Origin: Saprospiraceae bacterium UBA7687
Lineage (GTDB): Bacteria; Bacteroidota; Bacteroidia; Chitinophagales; Saprospiraceae
DNA: 64,000 nt
Assembly: GCA_002482845.1 (NCBI GenBank)
Contig: DLGT01000084.1
Coordinates: 6,685 to 70,684 of the forward strand
Reading direction: 5' to 3'
The notes beneath the pieces are model-generated. The model was not told the DNA's origin and made no database searches. It saw only the letters and a list, made by a program, of their open reading frames with translations. Position numbers and translations under genes: made by a program. Position 1 is the stretch's first letter; the number at the start of each line of letters is the position of its first letter. Shown here piece by piece: positions 57,344 through 64,000 of this stretch.

Positions 57344-57390
57344 TTTGGTTATCTATATCATTTTGGCCCAAAATGTTATAGATAACCAAA
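57344..57390. repeat. Long near-perfect inverted repeat (hairpin)
   Basis: Arms of about 23 bp, starting TTTGGTTATCTATA and ending ATAGATAACCAAA, differ at one position and meet at a single central base. The structure is much longer than a normal terminator stem and lacks a T-tract. It could end mltG transcription, or be a remnant of a small palindromic mobile sequence. Confidence 0.8.
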
Positions 57391-57449
57391 TCCCGAAAGG
57401 ATGACAAGATTACAGAAATGTAATTATAAAAACATAAACTCAACCCTAA

Positions 57450-57522
57450 GGGATGACATGATCTGAATCTGCGCCCTTTATTTCCTATGCGTGACGCGCT
57501 AACTAAACTGGGTACGCAAATA
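57450..57522 (-). pseudogene. Decayed tRNA-like sequence
   Basis: Read on the minus strand, the segment has tRNA landmarks in the right order. There is a D-arm-like ACCCAGTTTAGTTAGCGCG, then an anticodon-arm region, then GGGCGCAGATTCAGATC like a variable loop plus T-arm, and an acceptor-like TGTCATCCC 3' end. The 5' acceptor strand does not pair with the 3' end, the anticodon stem is not complementary and the T-stem has mismatches, so it is unlikely to be functional. A second copy of the 3'-end motif (GGATGACAAGAT on the plus strand) lies at 57399-57410. Confidence 0.45.
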
Positions 57523-57536
57523 AAATCATTAGCTTA

Positions 57537-57788
57537 TTACAAATTACTTCCATCTTTTTGGTCTAGGTATCTTCGTGCACCTCGTTTCTTTATTATCTTT
57601 TCTATTCGCAAGGCTTCTCTTTTATCTGCATTTACTTCCATGTGCAGGATCTCCCAATCTTTTGCTTTTGATGTAAATCCACCATGATCTTGCATGTGAC
57701 GTGCTAATCTATCACTAACTGACATAGAAGTAAAACCTACATAGTATTTTGATAGTAGTTTAGAATATAGAATATAAACTGTATACAT
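57537..57788 (-). CDS. GIY-YIG domain nuclease-like small protein
   Basis: An 83-residue single-domain protein of the UPF0213/YhbQ-like type. The motif YTVYILYS with YYVGFTS gives the GIY-YIG core, the arginine in DRLARHM and the glutamate in REALRIEKIIKKRG are the other active-site positions. The start at 57788 gives the standard N-terminus MYTVYILYS; an upstream ATG adds 14 atypical residues. These small genes are abundant in Bacteroidota, often beside tRNA genes, which matches the tRNA-like remnants on both sides here. Function is unknown; a DNA repair or structure-cleaving role is possible. Confidence 0.88.
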   Translation of the reverse strand: MYTVYILYSKLLSKYYVGFTSMSVSDRLARHMQDHGGFTSKAKDWEILHMEVNADKREALRIEKIIKKRGARRYLDQKDGSNL

Positions 57789-57853
57789 TTTTCTTAGACT
57801 TAGCTTTTTGTTCAAAAAAAAAGAGTCCAACCTATTTAAGATTGAACTCTCTG

Positions 57854-57871
57854 TTGTCGGGGCGGCAGTAC
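57854..57871 (-). other. tRNA 3'-end-like remnant, possible attachment site
   Basis: On the minus strand the sequence GTACTGCCGCCCCGACA looks like the T-stem 3' strand plus acceptor 3' strand of a tRNA with a CGGGGCG acceptor, as in tRNA-Pro. The similarity fades towards the 5' side within the T-loop. A tRNA 3' end that stops abruptly is typical of an attachment site left by a tyrosine-recombinase element. No integrase is visible in the window. Confidence 0.42.
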
Positions 57872-58106
57872 TTACACCCTACCCTATTTTATTTTGCAAC
57901 ACACTGATATACAACCTTTAATAAATACATACTTATACTATCCTAAAAACAGATACCTAAACAGATACTTGGGTTAAAGAAATAAAGAACATTTGTGGTA
58001 ATTAAAACTGTGATTATAGGGCTTTTGTTCATGGTAGTTTATAGCTAAAATCTGTAGTGTGGATTCTATTAAAAATGAATATTTATAGGATTTTACTCTC
58101 ATATTC

Positions 58107-58121
58107 TACTAACATAATGGT
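58107..58121 (+). repeat. 15-bp direct repeat, left copy
   Basis: TACTAACATAATGGT recurs exactly at 62133-62147. Both copies are followed, at slightly different distances, by GTATCTCTAT. The two copies bracket the restriction-modification gene and the membrane protein gene. Confidence 0.8.
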
Positions 58122-58179
58122 TATTTATTACTTTTATGGTTTAATGTATATATGAGTATCTCTATCTAAAGTGAATATT

Positions 58180-61100
58180 ATGGGTTTATACCAAAGATCT
58201 GTGCTAAAGAATTATTTGTCTGCCTTAGATGATGTTAAAGTTAATGCTGCTTATAATGAGTTTAAAACATTTTTCTTTAACCCTGTCACACAGCAGAATA
58301 TTAGAAACTCTAAGGAAGAGCAATTTCAGGAAGGTTTTCTTAGAGAGTTATTTGTTAAAATAATGGGTTATACTCTAAATCCTGATGCTAACTACAACCT
58401 TATCTCTGAACAAAAGAATGTTAGTGATGCTAAGAAAGCTGATGGTGCTATCCTTATAGATGGTAAAGTAGTAGGTGTAATAGAGTTAAAAGGTACTAAT
58501 ACTATTGATCTAGGTAAAATACAACAGCAAGCATTTTATTATCTTAGTTCACACCCTGAAGCTGTATATGTCATTACATCTAACTTTGAGAAGTTAAGAT
58601 TTTATATACAGAAATCTAATGATTATGAAGAGTTTAACCTGTTTACACTTACCTTGGAAGAGTTTAAGTTATTATACTTGTGTACTTCTTTAGACAGTAT
58701 TAGTCATGGATTACCACTTAAGATAAAACAAGAATCACTTGTAAAGGAAGATGTGATCACCAAGCAGCTATATAAAGATTATAGCAGTTTTAAGAGTGAT
58801 TTGTTTAGTAGTCTATGTGACAGAAATAGCCAGATAGACAAACTTACTTTATTTAAAGCTACACAAAAGCTCATAGATAGGTTTCTATTTATCTTCTTTT
58901 GTGAAGATAATAATGGGCTACTTCCTGCAAACTTAATTAGAACCATTGTTAACCACTGGAATAAAAATAGAGAATATGATGACTATAAGCCATTATATGA
59001 AATATTTAAAAAGTATTTTAGTTACATTAATATAGGCAGTAATAAGGTAGGTAGTATTCCAGAAATCTTTGCATATAATGGTGGTTTATTTGCTGAAGAT
59101 GTACTCTTAGATAAGTTGGACATAGATGACAATGTACTTTATACCCATACCCAAAAGTTAAGTGCTTATGATTTTATAAGTGAAGTAGATGTGAATATTC
59201 TAGGGCATATATTTGAACACTCCCTAAATGATATAGAAGAGATACAAGCTGAAATAGCTGGTAATGTAGTAGATAAGTCTAAAACTAAGCGTAAAAAAGA
59301 TGGTGTCTTTTATACTCCTAAATACATCACAGAGTACATTGTAGAGAATACAATAGGTAAGCTATGTGCAGATAAAAAAGCAGCACTAGAGATAGATGAA
59401 GATTTATTTGTAACAGCCACAACAAAAGCAAAGAGAGAACCACTTTTAGCTAAACTTAATGCTTATAAAAGCTACTTGCTAAGCATTACCATTTGTGATC
59501 CTGCTTGTGGTAGTGGTGCATTCTTAAACCAAGCTTATGTATTCTTACAAAAAGAACATCAGTATGTAGCAGACCTAGAGAGTAAGTTATTTGATGCTCC
59601 TATGGTTATATCTGATGTAAGTGCAGACATCTTAGAGAACAATCTCTTTGGTGTAGATATAAATGAAGAGTCTGTAGAAATAGCTAGGTTAGCATTATGG
59701 TTGCGTAGTGCTAAAAAAGGTAGAAAACTAAATAATCTATCCAATAACATAAAGTGTGGTAATTCACTTATAGATGACCCTGAAGTAGCAGGTGATAAAG
59801 CTTTTAACTGGGAGAAAGAATTTCCACAGGTGTTTGCTAATGGTGGTTTTGATGTGGTGATAGGGAATCCACCTTATGCAACAAAAATATTTACATCAGA
59901 AGAAAAAAATTACTATAAAAATAGTTTTATAGTTGCACAATATCAATTAGATCTTTACATTCTATTTATGCAAAAAGGTACAGATATTTTAAATAATAAT
60001 TCTTACATAAGTTATATAACCCCAAACTCATGGTTAAAAAATTTAATGATGTCTGATTGCAGGCAATATCTATTAGAAAATTTAACTTTTGAAATTATTT
60101 TACCTAATTTACCCAATGTATTTGTTGATGCTTCAGTTGATTCTATGATTTTTATAGGTAAAAAGGCAAAGGAAATGAATTCTATAATCAATATTAATGA
60201 AATTGTGGACAGCATCTTTATTACTAAACATGTTGTAGATCAAAATACATTTTATAATAATGATAAATATATATTTAATGTTGAAGCTAATGATAAAATA
60301 ATAAAAATATTACAGAAATTAAACTCCCAGTCTGAAAAATTAGAAAACTACTTTGAAATAAGTAGAGGAATAAACCCATATGATAAATACAGAGGACAAT
60401 CTAAAGAAATAATAGAGTCTAAGGCTTATCATGCAAATTTTAAAAAGGATGACACATTTGTCCCTGAAATAAGGGGCAAAAATATAAATAGGTATTTCTA
60501 TAATTGGGATGGGTTTAGTCACATAAGTTATGGTCCATGGCTTGCAGCTTCAAGAGATGAAAAATATTTTAATGGGGAAAGGATAGTCTTTAGACAAGTT
60601 CTAGGGGAAAGGTTAATTTGTACTGTTATAGAAGAAGAGTTAAAAATTGATCAAAGCATTTTTATTGCTAAACCAATAGGAAATGATATAGGATGTAAGT
60701 ATGTTATTTGCTTTCTAGGATCTAAGTTGGGGGCATTATATTTTAAATATACTTGCAATGAGTTTGACGAGCTTTTTCCTAAAATAAAGTTAGGGGAATT
60801 TAAAAATTTGCCAGTAAAAGTAATAGAAATACACAAACAGGCTAAATTTGTACTAAAAGCAGAAATAATGATAAATTTTAATAAATTATCATTTAACAAA
60901 CAATCTAAATTTATTTCCCGCATAAAATCTAGCTTTAATATAGAAAACATAACAGGCAAGTTAGAGAAGTTCTATGAGTATGATTTTAAGAGCTTTGTAG
61001 GTGAGCTAAAGAAACAGAAGGTAATATTATCACTTAAGGACCAAGATGAGTGGGAAGACTACTTTAATACCTACAAACAGGAGATTAATATCCTACAAGC

Positions 61101-61194
61101 AGAGATAGTTAGGACAGATAAGGAGATAGATCAAATGGTGTATGAGCTGTATGGGTTAACTGATGAGGAGATTAGGGTTGTGGAAGGTAATTAA
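58180..61194 (+). CDS. Type IIG restriction-modification enzyme (Eco57I-like, single chain)
   Basis: A 1004-residue protein that combines cleavage, methylation and recognition. The N-terminal PD-(D/E)xK nuclease has D88 in KADGAIL and E102-L-K104 in VGVIELKG. The adenine methyltransferase core has motif I DPACGSGAF at D440 and motif IV NPPY at N563, followed by a TaqI-C-like specificity region (RGINPYDKYRGQ, VPEIRGKNINRYF) and a C-terminal coiled coil. Such enzymes methylate and cut at their own site without a separate modification gene. The ATG at 58180 is preferred to a GTG three codons upstream. Codon use is more AT-biased than in the core genes. Its 3' end overlaps the next gene tail-to-tail by 4 bp. 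Confidence 0.92.
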   Translation: MGLYQRSVLKNYLSALDDVKVNAAYNEFKTFFFNPVTQQNIRNSKEEQFQEGFLRELFVKIMGYTLNPDANYNLISEQKNVSDAKKADGAILIDGKVVGVIELKGTNTIDLGKIQQQAFYYLSSHPEAVYVITSNFEKLRFYIQKSNDYEEFNLFTLTLEEFKLLYLCTSLDSISHGLPLKIKQESLVKEDVITKQLYKDYSSFKSDLFSSLCDRNSQIDKLTLFKATQKLIDRFLFIFFCEDNNGLLPANLIRTIVNHWNKNREYDDYKPLYEIFKKYFSYINIGSNKVGSIPEIFAYNGGLFAEDVLLDKLDIDDNVLYTHTQKLSAYDFISEVDVNILGHIFEHSLNDIEEIQAEIAGNVVDKSKTKRKKDGVFYTPKYITEYIVENTIGKLCADKKAALEIDEDLFVTATTKAKREPLLAKLNAYKSYLLSITICDPACGSGAFLNQAYVFLQKEHQYVADLESKLFDAPMVISDVSADILENNLFGVDINEESVEIARLALWLRSAKKGRKLNNLSNNIKCGNSLIDDPEVAGDKAFNWEKEFPQVFANGGFDVVIGNPPYATKIFTSEEKNYYKNSFIVAQYQLDLYILFMQKGTDILNNNSYISYITPNSWLKNLMMSDCRQYLLENLTFEIILPNLPNVFVDASVDSMIFIGKKAKEMNSIININEIVDSIFITKHVVDQNTFYNNDKYIFNVEANDKIIKILQKLNSQSEKLENYFEISRGINPYDKYRGQSKEIIESKAYHANFKKDDTFVPEIRGKNINRYFYNWDGFSHISYGPWLAASRDEKYFNGERIVFRQVLGERLICTVIEEELKIDQSIFIAKPIGNDIGCKYVICFLGSKLGALYFKYTCNEFDELFPKIKLGEFKNLPVKVIEIHKQAKFVLKAEIMINFNKLSFNKQSKFISRIKSSFNIENITGKLEKFYEYDFKSFVGELKKQKVILSLKDQDEWEDYFNTYKQEINILQAEIVRTDKEIDQMVYELYGLTDEEIRVVEGN

Positions 61195-62042
61195 TTAACT
61201 TTTTTCTTCCCTAACTTAGAGATCTCTTTAAAATATGAAATTATGGTAAATATAATTACCATTAATGTAATACCACAGCAAAAGAGAATAAAGGCACTCC
61301 AAAGACTAAAATTCCCAAAAAACAAACTAAGATTAAATATATTTAATGATTCATTATCCATTCCAATTCTATATAATAGAAGTAATAAAACTATCCATAC
61401 TGTATTAAATAAAATCCTTAAAAACCCCAAAAGTGTTATAAATACAGGTTTCAAAAATGCTAACTTGTAGAAAACTTTAATAAAAGGTTTGATTGTGAAA
61501 TCTAAATCTGTATTATAATTTATCTTAAATTTAGTATCTTTTAAACCTTCTGCGTTTATCACAAATACTAATTCTTGGAAATTTGGTGTAGTTTCAGAAC
61601 TAGATTTAAAATCTATTAGCACTAAATCTATTGTAAATTCTTCTTCTTCATTTAAATGGTTGAAATTAAAAATAATCTCATTATTATCTGTAACATTATA
61701 ATTTATTTCCTTTTCTTCTTCTTTAGTTATGGAACATTTTTCTAGAACTAATCCTTCAGGTATTTTAAAGGTTAAAGGTTTTGTAATATTACCAATTGGA
61801 GCGTTCCCAATATTTTTTATAGTAAATATAAAATTGTATATTTGGTTGATTTGCTTATCTTTATAGCTGATTTCTATATCATTCACGATATCTTTATCAA
61901 CATAAATTACATGAGATGTAAAAATTTTTTCTATTATTAGCTTTTTAAATTTTGAGTTTTTATTCCAATATCCATTATTTAAATGACCTATAATATTTCC
62001 AATAATTAAAAATATTGCTCCAATTATAACATTTTCAAGCAT
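61191..62042 (-). CDS. Unknown membrane protein with an extracytoplasmic beta domain
   Basis: A 283-residue protein that I do not recognise. One hydrophobic helix at the N-terminus (IIGAIFLIIGNIIGHL) is followed by about 170 residues of beta-rich sequence (TIKNIGNAPIGNITKPLTFK, IIFNFNHLNEEEEFTIDLVL). This resembles DUF11-like or COG1470-like adhesion modules. Two strong helices close the protein (VWIVLLLLLYRIG, FILFCCGITLMVIIFTIISY), with a basic tail KKK. It has a promoter of the same sequence as the polymerase-like gene and converges with the type IIG gene. An effector or partner role in defence is possible but not shown. Confidence 0.78.
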   Translation of the reverse strand: MLENVIIGAIFLIIGNIIGHLNNGYWNKNSKFKKLIIEKIFTSHVIYVDKDIVNDIEISYKDKQINQIYNFIFTIKNIGNAPIGNITKPLTFKIPEGLVLEKCSITKEEEKEINYNVTDNNEIIFNFNHLNEEEEFTIDLVLIDFKSSSETTPNFQELVFVINAEGLKDTKFKINYNTDLDFTIKPFIKVFYKLAFLKPVFITLLGFLRILFNTVWIVLLLLLYRIGMDNESLNIFNLSLFFGNFSLWSAFILFCCGITLMVIIFTIISYFKEISKLGKKKVN

Positions 62043-62061
62043 TCTAGTATAAATTAGATTG

Positions 62062-62069
62062 CAAAGTTA
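62062..62069 (-). promoter_or_regulatory. Candidate promoter -7 element for the membrane protein gene
   Basis: On the minus strand this reads TAACTTTG within CATAACTTTGCA, with TTG about 21 bp upstream. It lies 19 bases before the start codon, so the leader is very short. Confidence 0.6.
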
Positions 62070-62100
62070 TGAATTTAATATGTGATTATACAATATAAAA

Positions 62101-62126
62101 GGGAGTAAATCCTAAAACTTACTCCC
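62101..62126 (-). terminator. Terminator of the polymerase-like gene
   Basis: A perfect 8-bp stem, GGGAGTAA with TTACTCCC, has a ten-base loop. It is followed on the minus strand by TTTTATA. It lies about 50 bp after the stop codon. Confidence 0.75.
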
Positions 62127-62132
62127 AAATAT

Positions 62133-62147
62133 TACTAACATAATGGT
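62133..62147 (+). repeat. 15-bp direct repeat, right copy
   Basis: TACTAACATAATGGT is identical to 58107-58121 and is followed by a TATCTCTAT match. The copy lies between the terminator and the stop codon of the polymerase-like gene. Confidence 0.8.
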
Positions 62148-62176
62148 ATTTTATGTATCTCTATTCTATACTTATA

Positions 62177-63817
62177 TTATATCCACTCTTCTATCTTAAT
62201 GGTAGGTTCTGCTCCTATAACTTCTTTAATTGTCTGGTACATTTCTGCTTCTAGTGGTTCTTTGTACTCTGGGTTAGTAGCAATGGCATCATGTACAGTT
62301 AGTAAAGGTATCTCAGGATATTTTTCCTTCATGTTTTTACATATTACATCTAAGATTAAATGGCTCTCTATACTTTGTAATAAAACAGCTAAAGTATTGG
62401 TACTATAAGGTATTCTTTTCCTGATACTTTCTCTTCTAGTGTGGGTAAACAGAACATTTATATCTTCAAACATACTCATTACCTGTGGAAAGTGTAGCCT
62501 GAATATGTCACGTGCTAAACTTTCATGACTACTAGGATTGAAAAACAATGTAAAAGTGTGGTGTTTACCATCTGCTCTATCAAATTTCTTAAAATTCCTA
62601 CCACTTTCACTTTTTAGTTGATTTAACTGTATAGCTAAAAATTCATAAATTTCACCATTTTTAACTAAGTGAAGGTATTGTTTAGTAGAAGGTAAGATAT
62701 TCCCTGATTTATAGTTTTTAATTCTCTTAAATATACTACTATACAGTTGTTTATTTTCAGTCTTAAGGTTACTAAGACATTTATTAAGAATACTACTTAT
62801 GTTATGGTTGATTGGTCCTTCAGTGAATAATAAGGAGGATATAAATGGCTGTGAGTTTTTAAGATCACAACTTATAATTTCCTTTCCACGCAACCTTAAA
62901 AACTTTCTACACTGTGACTTTACGCCTAAAAATGATGTATGTAACCGTTGACTAGTACTGTCTTGTGTAAAATATAAATGTTTATGATCTAACGCATGTA
63001 TACTACTAATCCAGCTATTCTGTTTTCCCATTATTTTTGGGTCTGTCATAGATTTCTTTACTTTTTCATCCCCATATTTGTACTTGGTCCAAGACTTATC
63101 TCTATTTTTCTTAAAGTCTTTTATCACAGATTCTAAAGCTACTTCTTTTAAATCATTCATAATGTATTCTTGTGCTACAGTATAATTAGCAACAGAAACA
63201 CTACAAAGATCTTCATAGAGAGAATTGTATTTGTTTATTGTGTTAGATTGTTCTTTTGTGTGTTTGTTAAAATTCTTATAAACTGCTCCGCCCTTTTTAT
63301 CATCACCATTATAATCTGGTATAAAATACTCACTCAAAGGGACATACCTATAAGCTGATGTAAATCTATATCCATAAGATTTCTCATTTGGAATGTAATA
63401 ATTATCAGTTTCTATTAGACCCATTTCTAACAAGTAACTTAGATAGTAATTATAACCACGAACATATTTATCTAAGATGGTAGATGAAAATGGAACGTAG
63501 TCATCTATGTCAGAACCATCCATTTGCATATTTCTTGCAACAGCTTTTACTAAAAGACTTAAAATAGTGGCTACCTTGTCTTCTTGCTGATGAATATTGT
63601 TTACACATGAAGCTAACTCAGGTGGGTGGTTAACTAACAACTTTCTAATATCCACATTGGAAGGTATTAGAATAGATATAGCTTTATTAGCAGCTTTTTT
63701 TAATAATGGTTTGCACCTTTTTTTATTTTCAAACTCTTTAACAATATCTGGTGTGTTGATATTATAAGGTACTTTAGGACACACTTTTGGTCCCATAAAT
63801 AGACAATCTGTTACCAT
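62177..63817 (-). CDS. Polymerase-like replication protein (Pol A / T7 RNA polymerase palm) with winged-helix-like N-terminus
   Basis: A 546-residue protein not assigned to a known family from memory. Residues 82-152 resemble a winged-helix replication-initiator domain (PFSSTILDKYVRGYNYYLSY, ending in KSYGYRF). The C-terminal half has the ordered motifs of the Pol A / T7 RNAP superfamily. Motif A is IISCDLKNSQPF with D318. Motif B is R414-x3-K418-x7-F426 (RADGKHHTFTLFFN). Motif C is LLTVHDAIAT with H509-D510, preceded by QSIESHLILDVI. D318 and D510 would bind the catalytic metals. D-to-K spacing (100) is close to T7 RNAP (94). Gln323, five residues after D318, matches the steric-gate position, which is Glu in DNA polymerases and Gly in T7 RNAP; this favours dNTP use. 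No exonuclease domain is present. A DnaA-box palindrome lies upstream. Confidence 0.72.
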   Translation of the reverse strand: MVTDCLFMGPKVCPKVPYNINTPDIVKEFENKKRCKPLLKKAANKAISILIPSNVDIRKLLVNHPPELASCVNNIHQQEDKVATILSLLVKAVARNMQMDGSDIDDYVPFSSTILDKYVRGYNYYLSYLLEMGLIETDNYYIPNEKSYGYRFTSAYRYVPLSEYFIPDYNGDDKKGGAVYKNFNKHTKEQSNTINKYNSLYEDLCSVSVANYTVAQEYIMNDLKEVALESVIKDFKKNRDKSWTKYKYGDEKVKKSMTDPKIMGKQNSWISSIHALDHKHLYFTQDSTSQRLHTSFLGVKSQCRKFLRLRGKEIISCDLKNSQPFISSLLFTEGPINHNISSILNKCLSNLKTENKQLYSSIFKRIKNYKSGNILPSTKQYLHLVKNGEIYEFLAIQLNQLKSESGRNFKKFDRADGKHHTFTLFFNPSSHESLARDIFRLHFPQVMSMFEDINVLFTHTRRESIRKRIPYSTNTLAVLLQSIESHLILDVICKNMKEKYPEIPLLTVHDAIATNPEYKEPLEAEMYQTIKEVIGAEPTIKIEEWI

Positions 63818-63874
63818 TGGTAATTATTTAAAATTTTAATAAATATACTATGATTGAATTAGTGATTTTGTAGC

Positions 63875-63897
63875 TTAACCAAATACGCTATGGTTAA
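63875..63897. repeat. Inverted repeat in the leader of the polymerase-like gene
   Basis: TTAACCA at 63875-63881 and TGGTTAA at 63891-63897 form a 7-bp palindrome with a nine-base spacer. It lies between the predicted promoter and the start codon and could be an operator or leader hairpin. Confidence 0.5.
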
Positions 63898-63916
63898 AAA
63901 TCTCTAAAACAGAATG

Positions 63917-63924
63917 CAAAGTTA
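63917..63924 (-). promoter_or_regulatory. Candidate promoter -7 element for the polymerase-like gene
   Basis: On the minus strand this reads TAACTTTG within CATAACTTTGCA, the same twelve bases as upstream of the membrane protein gene. The leader would be about 90 bases. The -33 region is not clear. Confidence 0.55.
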
Positions 63925-63964
63925 TGTTGCTTCATTAACTTTTAGGTGTATTCAGAAGATCAAC

Positions 63965-63985
63965 TTATCCACAGATTGTGGATAA
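63965..63985. promoter_or_regulatory. Back-to-back pair of perfect DnaA boxes (possible replication origin element)
   Basis: TTATCCACA at 63965-63973 and its exact reverse complement TGTGGATAA at 63977-63985 are separated by GAT. Each arm is a consensus DnaA box. The palindrome lies about 150 bp upstream of the start of the polymerase-like gene, with AT-rich DNA between. That arrangement fits the origin region of a plasmid or integrative element, though the window ends 15 bp further on. Confidence 0.7.
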
Positions 63986-64000
63986 AATCATAACGTTTTG

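Larger units (their letters stand above)
57789..58179. other. Junction region between core genome and island
   Basis: A gene-free stretch that contains a tRNA 3'-end-like remnant at 57854-57871. A close direct repeat AAACAGATAC lies at 57947-57956 and 57959-57968. At 58107-58121 there is a 15-bp motif that recurs at 62133-62147. No clear promoter for the downstream plus-strand gene was found. Confidence 0.5.

Noticed and set aside
57487..57687. Plus-strand open frame beginning MRDALTKLG
   Set aside because: Its start lies in the decayed tRNA-like sequence and the rest is antisense to the GIY-YIG gene.
58180..61194. BREX PglX methyltransferase
   Set aside because: The N-terminus contains its own PD-(D/E)xK nuclease and no other BREX genes (pglZ, brxC, brxL) are in view, so a stand-alone type IIG enzyme fits better.

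Overview
The window is a stretch of AT-rich Bacteroidota chromosome whose right end looks like a mobile or accessory island. The phylum is suggested by several independent signs: a SusC/SusD pair, four large secreted proteins with type IX secretion (T9SS) C-terminal domains, DUF1501/DUF1800 partners, the bacillithiol enzyme BshC, sphingolipid genes, and many promoters of the TAnnTTTG type. The class cannot be fixed from sequence alone; a Saprospiria/Chitinophagia-like organism is a guess.

Layout. 1-1115: end of a TPR protein and a hemolysin-III/PAQR membrane protein. 1264-1727: a 21-bp tandem repeat array. 1881-8360: a 2159-residue T9SS type B surface protein. 8731-12551: ApbE flavin transferase, a DnaQ-like exonuclease, and an MbnP-like lipoprotein with its MauG/MbnH-type dihaem partner. 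12912-15252: gapA and pgk, each with its own terminator. 15342-21782 (minus strand): PEGA/SHOCT lipoprotein, shikimate kinase, and a SusD-SusC pair in which SusD carries an internal SusE/F-like insertion. 21982-22091: an 11-bp tandem array. 22397-29677 (minus): two paralogous T9SS type A proteins with signs of gene conversion. 30072-34737: an unknown secreted protein, an MscS channel, a DUF2853 protein and a queuosine-precursor-type transporter. 34935-43899: DUF1501/DUF1800, another T9SS protein, a HAD phosphatase with a DUF1080 protein, and a small lipoprotein. 43965-51503: UDP-glucuronate decarboxylase, then a probable sphingolipid block (serine palmitoyltransferase-like, GNAT acyltransferase, SDR reductase, lipid kinase, EamA transporter) and a YigZ protein. 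51678-57286: dienelactone hydrolase, bshC, accD, panB, mltG.

From about 57290 the character changes. There is a long hairpin, a decayed tRNA-like sequence, a GIY-YIG gene and a second tRNA 3'-end remnant. These are followed by a single-chain type IIG restriction-modification enzyme, an unknown three-helix membrane protein and, on the minus strand, a 546-residue protein. That protein carries the motif A, B and C signature of the Pol A / T7 RNA polymerase palm fold behind a winged-helix-like N-terminus. A perfect back-to-back pair of DnaA boxes lies about 150 bp upstream of it. My reading, which is inference, is that the right end holds the replication module and defence cargo of an integrative or plasmid-like element entering at a tRNA locus. 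The polymerase-like replication protein is the best candidate for something undescribed.
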